Source: JBGAJN01 sp044224905 (GTDB lineage: Bacteria > Verrucomicrobiota > Verrucomicrobiia > Limisphaerales > JBGAJN01). Taken from it: 64,000 nucleotides of DNA. Position 1 is the stretch's first letter, and each line of letters begins with the position of its first letter. Below are positions 38,206-48,700 of the stretch, in pieces. Both the position numbers and the translations under genes were made by a program. Location of the stretch: assembly GCA_044224905.1 (NCBI GenBank), contig JBGAJN010000001.1, positions 1,116,001 through 1,180,000 of the forward strand. The letters are read 5' to 3'. The notes below the pieces were generated by a model. That model had not been told where the DNA came from and made no database searches. It saw only the letters and a program-made list of their open reading frames with translations.

Positions 38206-39444
38206 TCAGTTTGCGAACAGCTTCACGACCCCGCGCAGGACTTCGATGAAGCGATCCACCTCTTCGCGCGTGTTGTAGAAGTAGAAGCTTGCGCGGAGCG
38301 TCGCCGGGACACCGAGCTTGGCCATGAGCGGCTGGTTGCAATGATGTCCAGCGCGCAACGCGACGCCCTTTTGGTCCGCCATCGTGGCGACGTCGAGCGC
38401 GTGGGCATCTGGCAGGACAAAACTGACGAGGCCGGCGCGGTCCTGCTTCGGCCCGAAGATTCGAATGCCTTTGAACTCCGTCAGCCGTGCGGCGGCGTAA
38501 GTCGCTAGATCCTGATCGTGGCGGAAAATCGCGTCGCGACCAATGGCGTCGAGGTAATCCAGCGCGGCATGAAGTCCTACAGCGCCTTCGATGTGCGGCG
38601 TGCCCGCTTCGAAACGGTGCGGCGGGACATTGTAAGTGGTTTTGAAATACTCGACCTTCGAGATCATTTCGCCGCCGCCCTGATACGGGGAAAGTTTCTC
38701 GAGAATCTCGCGTCGCCCGTAGAGCACGCCCATGCCGGTCGGCCCGCAAATTTTGTGACTGCTCAGCGCGAGAAAATCACAGCCGATGCTTTGCACATCC
38801 AGCGGCAGGTGGCCGGCGCTTTGTGCTGCATCCACGACCGTCACCACACCAGCACGACGCGCGCGCGCGCAGATATCGGCCACGGGATTTACCACGGCCA
38901 TCGAATTGGAAATGTGGGTGAGCGACAGCAGCTTCACGCCATCGGCGAGCTGCGCGTCAAACCGGCTGAAGTCGAGCGTGCCTTCGTCGCCGGTGATGGG
39001 GATATAGGCGAGTTTCGCGCCCGTGCGCTCCGCGACCATCTGCCACGGGACGAGGTTGCTGTGATGCTCGAGCTCGGTGAGCAGGATCGTGTCGCCGGGC
39101 TTAAGATGGTGAAGCGCCCACGTGGAGGCCACCAGGTTGATGCCCTCGGTGGTGCCACGCGTGAAGATGATTTCCTCGGGACTGCGGGCGTTGAGAAACT
39201 TCGCCGCGCGTGCGCGTGCCGTTTCGTAGGCGTCGGTGGCGCGATTGCTCAACTCGTGAACGCCGCGGTGGACGTTCGCGTTGTTGTGCTCGTAATACCG
39301 CTGGATCGCTTCGATGACCTGCCGCGGCTTTTGCGAGGTGGCGGCGTTGTCGAAGTAAACGAGCGGGTGCCCGTGAATCTTTTCCCCGAGGATCGGGAAA
39401 TCACGGCGGAGCGCAGACCAGTCGACTGTTTTGTTTTCGGTCAT
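38206..39444 (-). CDS. sufS: cysteine desulfurase SufS
   Basis: A 412-aa PLP-dependent cysteine desulfurase, class V aminotransferase fold. Lys231 in ALSSHKICGPTG binds PLP, and Cys369 in RAGHHCNQP is the persulfide-forming residue of the group II (SufS) type. It takes sulfur from cysteine and passes it to SufE. It is the last gene of the leftward suf run, 89 nt after the ferredoxin gene. Confidence 0.95.
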   Translation of the reverse strand: MTENKTVDWSALRRDFPILGEKIHGHPLVYFDNAATSQKPRQVIEAIQRYYEHNNANVHRGVHELSNRATDAYETARARAAKFLNARSPEEIIFTRGTTEGINLVASTWALHHLKPGDTILLTELEHHSNLVPWQMVAERTGAKLAYIPITGDEGTLDFSRFDAQLADGVKLLSLTHISNSMAVVNPVADICARARRAGVVTVVDAAQSAGHLPLDVQSIGCDFLALSSHKICGPTGMGVLYGRREILEKLSPYQGGGEMISKVEYFKTTYNVPPHRFEAGTPHIEGAVGLHAALDYLDAIGRDAIFRHDQDLATYAAARLTEFKGIRIFGPKQDRAGLVSFVLPDAHALDVATMADQKGVALRAGHHCNQPLMAKLGVPATLRASFYFYNTREEVDRFIEVLRGVVKLFAN

Positions 39445-39533
39445 GGCACAACTACGGGAGTTCTGCGCGGACGACCTGTCCGCAAGTCAATCTAGTCGCT
39501 GGTGAACAACGGGCAAGGCGCCCGCGTTCCGGC

Positions 39534-39767
39534 TTATTCGCCGTCGCTGCCGATGGCTTCGACAGGGCAGCCGGACTTCGCCTCTTCGCACTGCTTCTCC
39601 TCGTCGGGATTCTCAGGCTGCTTGTAAACGATGGAGTAGCCGCCGTCTTCGTTGCGCTTGAAATTGTTCGGGGCGGTTTCGCGGCAGAGGTCGCAGTCGA
39701 TGCACTGATTGTCCACGTACATCTTGCCAGGAACGTTTTCCGGATACTTGTTTGCTTTGTCGGCCAT
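39534..39767 (-). CDS. small [4Fe-4S] ferredoxin
   Basis: A 77-aa single-cluster ferredoxin. Cys22, Cys25, Cys28 and Cys67 (in CPVEAIG) form the CxxCxxC...CP site; Cys60 is an extra cysteine. The core is acidic. The frame is open to 39806, but MADKANKYPENV at 39767 is the normal N-terminus. Being inside the suf run, it may supply electrons for cluster assembly or be its first client. This placement is uncommon in the classical suf operons of E. coli or Bacillus. Confidence 0.9.
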   Translation of the reverse strand: MADKANKYPENVPGKMYVDNQCIDCDLCRETAPNNFKRNEDGGYSIVYKQPENPDEEKQCEEAKSGCPVEAIGSDGE

Positions 39768-39790
39768 AATTTTACGTTTTTGTTTTAACG

Positions 39791-39810
39791 GCCACGGATT
39801 GAACACTGAT
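39791..39810 (+). repeat. partial copy of the 31-bp GxxExxY-flanking repeat
   Basis: GCCACGGATTGAACACTGAT matches the first 20 bases of the repeat at 43039 except for one base. It stands alone in the short sufT-ferredoxin gap, just upstream of the ferredoxin start, with no nuclease gene beside it. Confidence 0.75.
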
Positions 39811-39870
39811 TCTTGGCGGAAGGGAACAAATTATCCGCGCAAAATCGCTGCCCTGTCCGGGGCTCGAAAA

Positions 39871-40422
39871 TCACATTAATCCCAATTGCAATCTCGCCGC
39901 GTCGGTCATCATGCCCTGGTTCCACGGCGGGTCCCACACGATCTCCACATTGGCTTCCTCGACCTCTTCGAGGCTCATGAGGCGGTTCTGCACGTCTTGG
40001 GCCAGCACCGGTCCCATGCCGCAACCGGGCGCAGTCAACGTCATCTTGACGTCGGCCTTCCATGTATCGCCACCACCGATGGGCTCCAGCGCGCAGCCGT
40101 AAACGAGGCCGAGATCGACGATGTTCACCGGAATCTCGGGATCGTACGTGTTCTTGAGCTGCGCCCAAATTTCTTTTTCCAACTCGTCCTTCGAGCGCGG
40201 CGTGCCGGAATTGCTTTTCGGCTGCGCGGCCACGGCGATGCCCAACGCGTCAGCGTCCTGCGTGCCGAGGCGGAACATGTTGCCCCGCACGACGACGGTG
40301 TAACCGCCGAGATCCTGTGTGAGCGTGGCCTGCTCGCCCTTGAGCAACGTGACCTTGTCGCCGGCAGGCACGATGGCCGCCTCGACGTCGCGGGTGAGTT
40401 CGATGGTATCGCCTACGTTCAT
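39871..40422 (-). CDS. sufT: SufT-type iron-sulfur assembly protein (DUF59/MIP18 domain)
   Basis: A 183-aa protein. The N-terminal half is a small beta module (PAGDKVTLLKGEQATLTQDLGGYTVVV), and the C-terminal half is a DUF59 domain with DPEIPVNIVDLGLVYG and APGCGMG. This pairing fits the SufT proteins of Gram-positive and other bacteria, which support iron-sulfur maturation. It follows sufE by one nucleotide, so the two are probably translationally coupled. Confidence 0.88.
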   Translation of the reverse strand: MNVGDTIELTRDVEAAIVPAGDKVTLLKGEQATLTQDLGGYTVVVRGNMFRLGTQDADALGIAVAAQPKSNSGTPRSKDELEKEIWAQLKNTYDPEIPVNIVDLGLVYGCALEPIGGGDTWKADVKMTLTAPGCGMGPVLAQDVQNRLMSLEEVEEANVEIVWDPPWNQGMMTDAARLQLGLM

Positions 40423-40423
40423 A

Positions 40424-40858
40424 TTAATTCTTTGCGGCCGCGCCGGCGGCCTCGAGTTCAGCTGCGAGTGTGCGGATGCGTTGCACCATCGCGAAAAGGC
40501 CGTTTTTGCGCGTCGGGCTCAAATGCTGATCAAGGCCGAGTTTGCCAAACACCGATTTGACGTCCGCCGCGGCAATTTCTGTCGGCGTTTTTCCGTCGAA
40601 CAAAATGGCCAGCACGGCGATCAGGCCGCGCACGATGAAAGCGTCACTGTCCGCGCGAATGCGAATGAGCGCCGGGTTCTGCTCGTCGCGCCACATGCGC
40701 AACCACACCATCGCCTGGCAACCGTGCACGCGGTTTTCCTCAACCTTGTCCGCGTCGGGCAGGCCCGGCAGCTTCTTGCCGAGATCAATGAGGTAGCCGT
40801 AACGCTCCTCCCAATCGCCCAAGAGTTCGAAGTTGCTGGTGAGCTTTTCGATCGTCAT
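40424..40858 (-). CDS. sufE: sulfur acceptor SufE
   Basis: A 144-aa SufE. Cys47 in NRVHGCQAMVW is the persulfide-accepting cysteine. It accepts sulfur from SufS and delivers it to SufB. The conserved order RYGYLIDLGKKLPGL is clear. It is between sufD and sufT in the run. Confidence 0.93.
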   Translation of the reverse strand: MTIEKLTSNFELLGDWEERYGYLIDLGKKLPGLPDADKVEENRVHGCQAMVWLRMWRDEQNPALIRIRADSDAFIVRGLIAVLAILFDGKTPTEIAAADVKSVFGKLGLDQHLSPTRKNGLFAMVQRIRTLAAELEAAGAAAKN

Positions 40859-40882
40859 ACACGTCGCGACATGTCGCTGCCG

Positions 40883-42235
40883 TCAACTTACGGCCACAGC
40901 GGCGTGTTGCTCAAGCCGGTCCCAAACAATCTCATCGAGATGCTTCCGTGCCGTCTCGCATTTGATGCGGTCCATGATTTCGCCGGCGAAGGCGTGAATC
41001 AACATGCGCCGCGCTTTGTCGAGGCCGATGCCACGGGCGCGCAGGTAAAAGATCGAGTCGTCGTTCAACTGGCCGATCGTCGCGCCGTGCGTGCACTTCA
41101 CGTCGTCGGCGTAAATTTCCAATTGCGGCTTCGTGTCGGCAGTCGCGGTGTCAGAGAGGAGCAGATTCTTGTTCGTCTGCTTCGCGTCGGTCTTCTGCGC
41201 GTCGGGGCGCACCAGAATGCGGCCGGAGAAGACGCCCTTGGATTTGCCGTCGAGGATGCCGTTGAAATACTCGTGGCTGTTGCAGCGCGGCTTCGCGTGA
41301 TCCACCACCATGAAATGATCGGCGAGCCGGTCGCCATTCACGAGGTAAAGACCGTTGAGCACGCACTCGATGCCCTCGCCGTTGAAGACAGTGTGGAGGT
41401 TCGTGCGCGAGAGGCGCGCGCCGGTGGCGATGGAGTGATAAAGATAATTCGCGCCCCGCGAAATCTCCGCGTGCAACGAGCCGAGATGGAACGTCTCCGC
41501 GCTCTCGTCCTGAAACTTGATGTGCTCGACGTGTGCGTTCTCGCCGATGACGGCTTCGGTGACGGTGTTGGTAACGGTCGCCTTGCCGTCGAGGCTCACG
41601 TAGCTCTCGACGATGACGCCCTGCGCGCCTTGCTCAGCGATGACCAAGTTGCGCGGGTGCGACGCCAGACCGTTCTCACGGCCGGTTGAGATGAACAGCA
41701 GATGAATCGGCGACGGATTGGCGTTCGCGGCGAGGTGGATGAACGCGCCGTCGTGGAAGAATGCGGTGTTGAGCGCAGTAAATGGATTGCGCTCGCCGTT
41801 CGAGTAGCGGCCGAGGTGCTTTTCCAACAGGGCGAAATCGCTGTTCAACGCGGTGGCGAGGTTGGTGACCTTCACCCCGGACTCGGGCGTGAGCGTGGAG
41901 AGCTCGAGCGCGAAATGTCCGTCCACGAACACGAGGCGACTGCCGCCGAGGTTCGGGAACGCGAACTTTTCCACCGCGTCGGCGTCGAGGCCGTGACGGT
42001 GAAGCTGCAGCACCGGCTTGAACGGAAGCTTGGTGAGCGCGGCGACGTTGGTGAAGCGCCAGTCCTCGTCCTTGAGCGTGGGGAAGCCGAGTTCGGCGAA
42101 CTTTGCGAGGCCGGCCTGGCGCAGCGGGAACACCCACGAGGGATTCCGCAACGCGCCTTCCTTTTCGAGCCGCTCGAACAGGGCGACGATCGGCTCGGCG
42201 TCCTTGGCGACGGGTTTGGTTTGCGTGGCTGACAT
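40883..42235 (-). CDS. sufD: Fe-S assembly scaffold subunit SufD
   Basis: A 450-aa SufD, beta-helix partner of SufB in the SufBC2D scaffold. Motifs include GSLHAEISRGANY, NGLYLVNGDRLADHF and the C-terminal CTHGATIGQLNDDSIFYLRARG, all typical. It lacks the cysteine pattern of SufB, as expected. It is 14 nt after sufC. Confidence 0.93.
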   Translation of the reverse strand: MSATQTKPVAKDAEPIVALFERLEKEGALRNPSWVFPLRQAGLAKFAELGFPTLKDEDWRFTNVAALTKLPFKPVLQLHRHGLDADAVEKFAFPNLGGSRLVFVDGHFALELSTLTPESGVKVTNLATALNSDFALLEKHLGRYSNGERNPFTALNTAFFHDGAFIHLAANANPSPIHLLFISTGRENGLASHPRNLVIAEQGAQGVIVESYVSLDGKATVTNTVTEAVIGENAHVEHIKFQDESAETFHLGSLHAEISRGANYLYHSIATGARLSRTNLHTVFNGEGIECVLNGLYLVNGDRLADHFMVVDHAKPRCNSHEYFNGILDGKSKGVFSGRILVRPDAQKTDAKQTNKNLLLSDTATADTKPQLEIYADDVKCTHGATIGQLNDDSIFYLRARGIGLDKARRMLIHAFAGEIMDRIKCETARKHLDEIVWDRLEQHAAVAVS

Positions 42236-42249
42236 GGTGCGTCCTCCGA

Positions 42250-43020
42250 TCAGGCGGGTTGCAGTTGGCCCTTGGTGACCCAGTCGTAGCCCTTGGCTTC
42301 GAGCTCAAGTGCGAGGCTCTTGCCGCCGGACTTCACGATTTTCCCATCCGACAACACGTGGACGAAATCGGGAATGATGTAATCGAGCAGACGTTGATAG
42401 TGCGTGATGACGAGTTGCGCGTGGTCGGGGCGCTTGAGTTTGTTCACGCCGTTGGCCACGACGCGCAGCGCATCGATGTCGAGGCCGGAATCGGTTTCAT
42501 CGAGAATGGCGAGCGTCGGTTCGAGCACGGCCATCTGGAAGATTTCGTTGCGCTTCTTTTCGCCGCCGGAGAAGCCTTCATTGACGGGGCGCTTGAGGAA
42601 ACTTTCGGGCAGATCGAGGAGCTTGATCTTGTCCTTGATGAAGCTGAGGAACTCCATCGCGTCGAGCTCGGGCAGGCCCTTGTGCTTGCGGACTTCGTTG
42701 AGCGCAGCCTTGAGGAAGTAGGTGCTGTTCACGCCCGGAATCTCGATCGGATACTGGAACGCGAGGAAGACGCCTTCGCGTGCGCGCTCCTCGGGATCGA
42801 GGTCGAGCAAATCCTTGCCGTGGAAAAGCACGGAGCCTTCGGTGACATCGTAGCCGTCCTTGCCAGCGAGCACCGCGGCGAGCGTGCTCTTGCCGCTGCC
42901 GTTCGGCCCCATGATGGCGTGAACTTCGCCGGGGTTGATGGTCAGCGTGAGGCCTTTGAGGATTTGTTTGCCCTCCACACCGGCGTGGAGATTTTTAATT
43001 TCAATAATGGGTTGGCTCAT
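42250..43020 (-). CDS. sufC: Fe-S assembly ATPase SufC
   Basis: A 256-aa ABC ATPase of the SUF system. Walker A is GPNGSGKST, the signature is FSGGEKKRNEI and Walker B reads LAILDETDSGLD, with the SufC-type D-loop. ATP binding drives structural changes in the SufB-SufD scaffold. It is separated from sufB by the GxxExxY gene and its repeats. Confidence 0.96.
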   Translation of the reverse strand: MSQPIIEIKNLHAGVEGKQILKGLTLTINPGEVHAIMGPNGSGKSTLAAVLAGKDGYDVTEGSVLFHGKDLLDLDPEERAREGVFLAFQYPIEIPGVNSTYFLKAALNEVRKHKGLPELDAMEFLSFIKDKIKLLDLPESFLKRPVNEGFSGGEKKRNEIFQMAVLEPTLAILDETDSGLDIDALRVVANGVNKLKRPDHAQLVITHYQRLLDYIIPDFVHVLSDGKIVKSGGKSLALELEAKGYDWVTKGQLQPA

Positions 43021-43038
43021 TTGCTTAAATTTTTCTTA

Positions 43039-43069
43039 GCCACGGATTGAACACGGATGAAACACGGAT
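43039..43069 (+). repeat. 31-bp repeat R1 of the GxxExxY cassette
   Basis: Built from 11-bp units: CACGGATTGAA, CACGGATGAAA, then CACGGAT, preceded by GC. It lies between sufC and the GxxExxY gene, 30 nt from inverted copy R2. Confidence 0.9.
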
Positions 43070-43098
43070 TTCCGGAAAACAGGCCCGGACGTCTCGTC

Positions 43099-43129
43099 AT
43101 CTGTGTTCAATCTGTGTTTCATCGGTGAC
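43099..43129 (-). repeat. 31-bp repeat R2, inverted relative to R1
   Basis: Read on the minus strand it is GTCACCGATGAAACACAGA then TTGAACACAGAT, matching R1 and R3 with several changes. R1 and R2 could fold into an imperfect hairpin in the gap between sufC and the GxxExxY gene. Confidence 0.88.
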
Positions 43130-43140
43130 TCAAATCAGGT

Positions 43141-43518
43141 TCAAAATACCATTCGCTTAAATTCGACTTTCGTTCGGCCGAAGTTGATGAGCAGGCCGAC
43201 TTTGATTCCGGTTGCTTTCAGTTCATTCAACAATTGCGGCTCATCATCGCTGTTGTAGTTCTTAGCGGTCTTTAATTCGACAACGACCACGTCGTTTACA
43301 AAAACGTCCGCCCGGAACTCGCCGACAATCGCGCCTTTGTAGTTCACTTTGATCGGACACTCGATTTCGGCTTTGACCCCAGCGCGCTGTAACTCCACTT
43401 GCAACGCCTTCTGATAAACGCTTTCGAGAAACCCGTAGCCGAGCACGCGATACACCTCGAACGCTGCGCCGATGATCTTCTCGGTCACGTCCGAATGTTG
43501 CATTTCGACCTGCATCAT
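43141..43518 (-). CDS. GxxExxY protein, PD-(D/E)XK nuclease-like
   Basis: A 125-aa protein of the GxxExxY family. The signature GFLESVY is at residues 29-35. Asp71 in FRADVFV and the Glu81-Leu-Lys83 motif give an Asp...ExK arrangement; together with Glu32 this matches the PD-(D/E)XK nuclease core that Pfam assigns to this family (PDDEXK_3). No function is established. It interrupts the suf operon on the same strand and is bounded by 31-bp repeats, whose last copy overlaps its first codons. Three in-frame ATGs (43518, 43515, 43503) make the start uncertain. It is probably acquired, since sufBCD is normally contiguous. Confidence 0.88.
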   Translation of the reverse strand: MMQVEMQHSDVTEKIIGAAFEVYRVLGYGFLESVYQKALQVELQRAGVKAEIECPIKVNYKGAIVGEFRADVFVNDVVVVELKTAKNYNSDDEPQLLNELKATGIKVGLLINFGRTKVEFKRMVF

Positions 43519-43547
43519 CTGTGTTCAATCCGTGTTTCATCCGTGGC
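43517..43547 (-). repeat. 31-bp repeat R3, inverted relative to R1
   Basis: On the minus strand, GCCACGGATGAAACACGGA then TTGAACACAGAT, immediately after the sufB stop and running up to the GxxExxY start. Its 11-bp units appear in the order swapped relative to R1. With R1 it forms outer inverted repeats around the gene. Confidence 0.9.
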
Positions 43548-43553
43548 TAAAAA

Positions 43554-45002
<1,449 letters not shown>

Positions 45003-45049
45003 GAAAAATGGGTTTTGAGGTTCGCAACGCGCGACGCGGAAAATGGTTT

Positions 45050-45496
45050 CTACTTTTTCTTTTTCGAGGCGCAGTCCGGGCAATGGCCGCGGAAAGCAAT
45101 CTCGTAACGGTCGGGCTTGAAGCCGGCGGGCAGCTTGATCAGTGGCTCGTGCACGCTCGACGGCGCGTCGATGTCGAAAGCGCCGCCGCATTCCACGCAG
45201 TAAAAGTGATGGTGCTCCATCATGTTCGAGCAATAGCGCGTGGCGCCCTTGTCGTGGTTCACGAGGCGGACGAGCTTCGATTGCACGAGCGCGTCAAGGC
45301 AGTTGTAAACCGTCGCCATCGAGATTTCGGGCAGATCCTTCTTGGCGCGGATGAAAACTTCCTCGGCCGTAGGATGGTCGCGCTTGGCGCGAAGCGTCTT
45401 GTAGACGTGCAACCGCTGCGGCGTCGCGCGGAAGCCGCTCTTCTCGAGCTGCTCGGCAAGCGGCTCGTCGGCGTGGAGTTCTTTGACAGCACTCAT
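45050..45496 (-). CDS. Fur-family regulator (Fur/PerR type)
   Basis: A 148-aa Fur-family repressor. The winged-helix part includes RATPQRLHVYKTL and the recognition helix SMATVYNCLDALVQ. The metal part has the MEHHHFYCVECGG motif and a second CPDC pair for the structural zinc. It heads the suf run and lies 38 nt from a perfect 19-bp palindrome, so autoregulation and control of suf by iron or oxidant are likely. Whether it senses iron or peroxide cannot be decided from sequence alone. Confidence 0.92.
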   Translation of the reverse strand: MSAVKELHADEPLAEQLEKSGFRATPQRLHVYKTLRAKRDHPTAEEVFIRAKKDLPEISMATVYNCLDALVQSKLVRLVNHDKGATRYCSNMMEHHHFYCVECGGAFDIDAPSSVHEPLIKLPAGFKPDRYEIAFRGHCPDCASKKKK

Positions 45497-45534
45497 GGCA
45501 GAGAAAGGCTAGCGTCGCCTGAGAAGCTGTCAAC

Positions 45535-45553
45535 ATTTAGAATAATTCTAAAT
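45535..45553. promoter_or_regulatory. 19-bp perfect palindrome, probable Fur/PerR operator
   Basis: ATTTAGAATAATTCTAAAT, two perfect 9-bp arms about a central A, resembles the PerR/Fur box class. It lies between the Fur-family gene and the divergent cytochrome gene. A TTGACA on the minus strand at 45528-45533 borders it directly, so bound protein would block that promoter. Confidence 0.75.
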
Positions 45554-45729
45554 ATCGGCGAGTTGCGGAAAGTTGTCGGTGGTTTGCTGCCGGAGCCAGA
45601 GTAACTTGCTCGCAACGCCCAGCGAGCTCGCGCCATCCTCTTTTGCCAGCCCGAAAGGGCTAATGACACCGCTGCTGAATTGTGGGTAACTTGAACACCG
45701 TCGAAACCACTGTGAACAAACGTTGTAAG

Positions 45730-48700
45730 ATGCACGCTGCTTTCCGCTCCGCGCAGGCCGCTCTCGCTGTGGCTTGTTGTTCCGTTTCAGTGTCCGCCGC
45801 GACCAGCGATGCCGAACTTTTCGAACTCAAAGTCCAGCCCATCCTGCGCGAGCATTGTTTCAAGTGCCACAGCCACGGCGCGGAGAGAATCAAGGGCGGC
45901 CTCGTCATGGATTCCGCCAGCGCGCTGCTCACCGGCGGCGATACGGGACCGGCGATCGTGCCCGGTCAGCCGGAAAAAAGCCTGCTAATCACGGCAATCA
46001 AGCAGACCGGCGAACTCAAAATGCCCGCCAAGGCGAACAAACTTTCCGACGACGATATCGCGGTAATCGAACAGTGGATCAAAGCGGGCGCGCCGGCTCC
46101 CGCGTCGAAAGCAGTCGCCGGCTCCACGTCGTCCACGCTTCCCAACGGTCCCGCGAAGCGCGTCGGTAAAATCACGGACGAAGACCGTAAATGGTGGGCG
46201 TATCAGTCGCTGAAGCCGGTCACTCCCCCGACGGTGAAGAATTCCAAGTGGGCGCGTAACGATTCCGACCGGTTCGTCCTCGCACGTCTTGAATCCGAGG
46301 GGCTCCAGCCCGCCGCCGAAGCGCCGCGCGCGATTCTGATTCGCCGGCTCTATTTCGATCTTTGGGGTCTGCCGCCAACGCCTGCCGATGTGGACGCGTT
46401 CGTGAACGACAAGTCCGCCGACGCTTACGACAAGCTGGTGGACAAGCTCCTTGCCTCATCGCATTACGGCGAACGTTGGGCGCGCTACTGGCTCGACCTC
46501 GTGCGTTACGCCGACTCAGACGGCTACCGCCTAGATTCCTTCCGCCCGAATGCGTGGCGTTATCGCGACTACGTGATCAACGCGCTCAACACCGACAAGC
46601 CCTACGACCGTTTCATCAAGGAACAACTCGCCGGCGACGAACTCTTCCCCGGCGACCCCGAGGCGACCATCGCGACCGGCTACCTCTGCCACTGGATTTA
46701 CGAATACAACAACCGCGACGCCGAAGGTCAGTGGAAGAACATTATGATCGATATCACCGACACTACAGGTGACGTTTTCCTCGGCGCGGGCTTGCAATGC
46801 GCGCGTTGCCACGACCACAAGTTCGATCCGATCTTGCAGAAGGATTACTTCGCGTTGCAGGCGTTCTTTTCCGGAATTCTGCCCCACGAAGAAACCGTTG
46901 CCGCCACCGCCGCCCAACGCGCTGACCACGCAGCGCGCTCGAAGGCTTGGAATGAAAAGACCGCCAGCATCCGCAAGCAAATCGAGGCCATCGAAGCGAA
47001 GCACAAGAAGAGTGCGGAAAAGAGCGCGGTCGAAAAGTTCCCCGAGGAAGTGCAGGCCATGATGCGCAAGCCCGCCGCCGAGCGCACGCCATACGAACAT
47101 CAGGTCGCGGAGCTCGCCTATCGCCAGGTCACTTACGAATACGCACGTCTCGATTCGCGCTTGAAGGGCGAGGAGAAGGAAAAATATCTCGCGCTAAAAA
47201 AACAACTCGCCGAACACGACAAGCTCAAGCCCGCGCCCTTGCCGATCGCGCTGGCCGCGACCGACCTCGGCCCGAACGCCGCGTCGGTGACGATTCCGAA
47301 GAAGGGCAACACGCCGATCGAACCCGCGTTCCTCACGGTGCTCGGCGACGTGAAGCCGAACATCAAGCCGCTGCCCAATTCCACCGGCCGCCGCACCGCG
47401 CTCGCCGAATGGCTCACTCAGCCGGACAATCCGTTCACCGCGCGCGTGGTCGTGAATCGCGTCTGGCAACAACACTTCGGTCGCGGTCTCGCGGCCAACG
47501 CGAGCGACTTCGGCAAGCTCGGCGAAAAGCCGTCACATCCGGAATTGCTCGATTGGCTCGCGACGCGATTCGTCGCCGACGGCTGGAGCTTGAAGAAGTT
47601 GCACAAGCTCATCGTGACCTCCGCGACATATCGGCAGGCGTCGAAGAACACCAATGCCGACACCGCAAAATTGAAGGACCCCGAGAATCGTTTGCTCTGG
47701 CGCGCCAACACGCGCCGGCTCGAGGCGGAGCAGATTCGCGACGCGGTTTATTCCGTTACCGGCGAACTCGACGAGAAGGCCGGCGGTCCCGGTTCGAACT
47801 TCAGCGAGCCGCGCCGCAGCATTTACTGCAAGTTCCTCCGCAACACGCGCGATCCGCTCATCGACGTGTTCGACGCGCCGTTCTGGTTCACCAGCGCGTC
47901 GAGCCGCGACACGACCACGACGCCCGTGCAGTCGCTGCTCTTGATCAACAGCCAGTTTATGCTCCAACGCGCTAAAGCGCTCGCCGGCCGTTTGGAGAAG
48001 GACGCCTCGATGGACGATGCGAAGCTGATCGAGCGCGCCTATCAACTCACCTTTGGTCGCGCACCGAAACCGGCCGAGACGGAAGCCGCGATAAGATTTC
48101 TCCGCGAACAGCCTTCACGCATCGACACCGAGCGCGCCAGTTCCGCGAAGGCCGCGTTCCTCTACGACAAAATTCCTTACCGCGACGGCCAGGCCGCCAT
48201 CATGTCGCTCGAAGGCGCACAAAGCCGCTTCGAAGTGCCGGACAACGAAGCGTTGCCCCACAGCGATTTCACGATCGAATCGTACGTGCTGCTGCGGTCG
48301 GTGGATGAGAGCGCCGGCGTGCGCACGATTGCTTCGAAGTGGACCGGTTCACCGAAAGAAGGAGGCTGGGGCTTCGGCGTGACGGGCAAGAAATCGCGCC
48401 GCAAACCGCAGACGCTCGTGTTGCAGATCTACGGCAAGAAACTCGACGGCTCGTTCAGCGAAGAGGCGCTGTTCTCCGATCAGAACATTCAACTCAACAA
48501 GCCGTATTACCTCGCGGTGTCCGTGAAGCTTGCCCGCGACGGCAAGCCCGGCGAAGCGACTTTCTTCGTGAAGGATCTTTCCAACGACGACGAGCCATTG
48601 CTCATCGCAAAGCTGCCACACAAGGTGGCGGGTGGTTTCGAGAATCATCATCCGTTCGCCATCGGCGGCCGCGCGGCGAAGAAGGGCGGAAACTTTGACG

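Noticed and set aside
43039..43129. R1-R2 pair as the terminator of the sufB or GxxExxY transcript
   Set aside because: The arms are imperfect, no T tract follows in the leftward direction, and the same sequence recurs elsewhere, so a repeat element explains it better.
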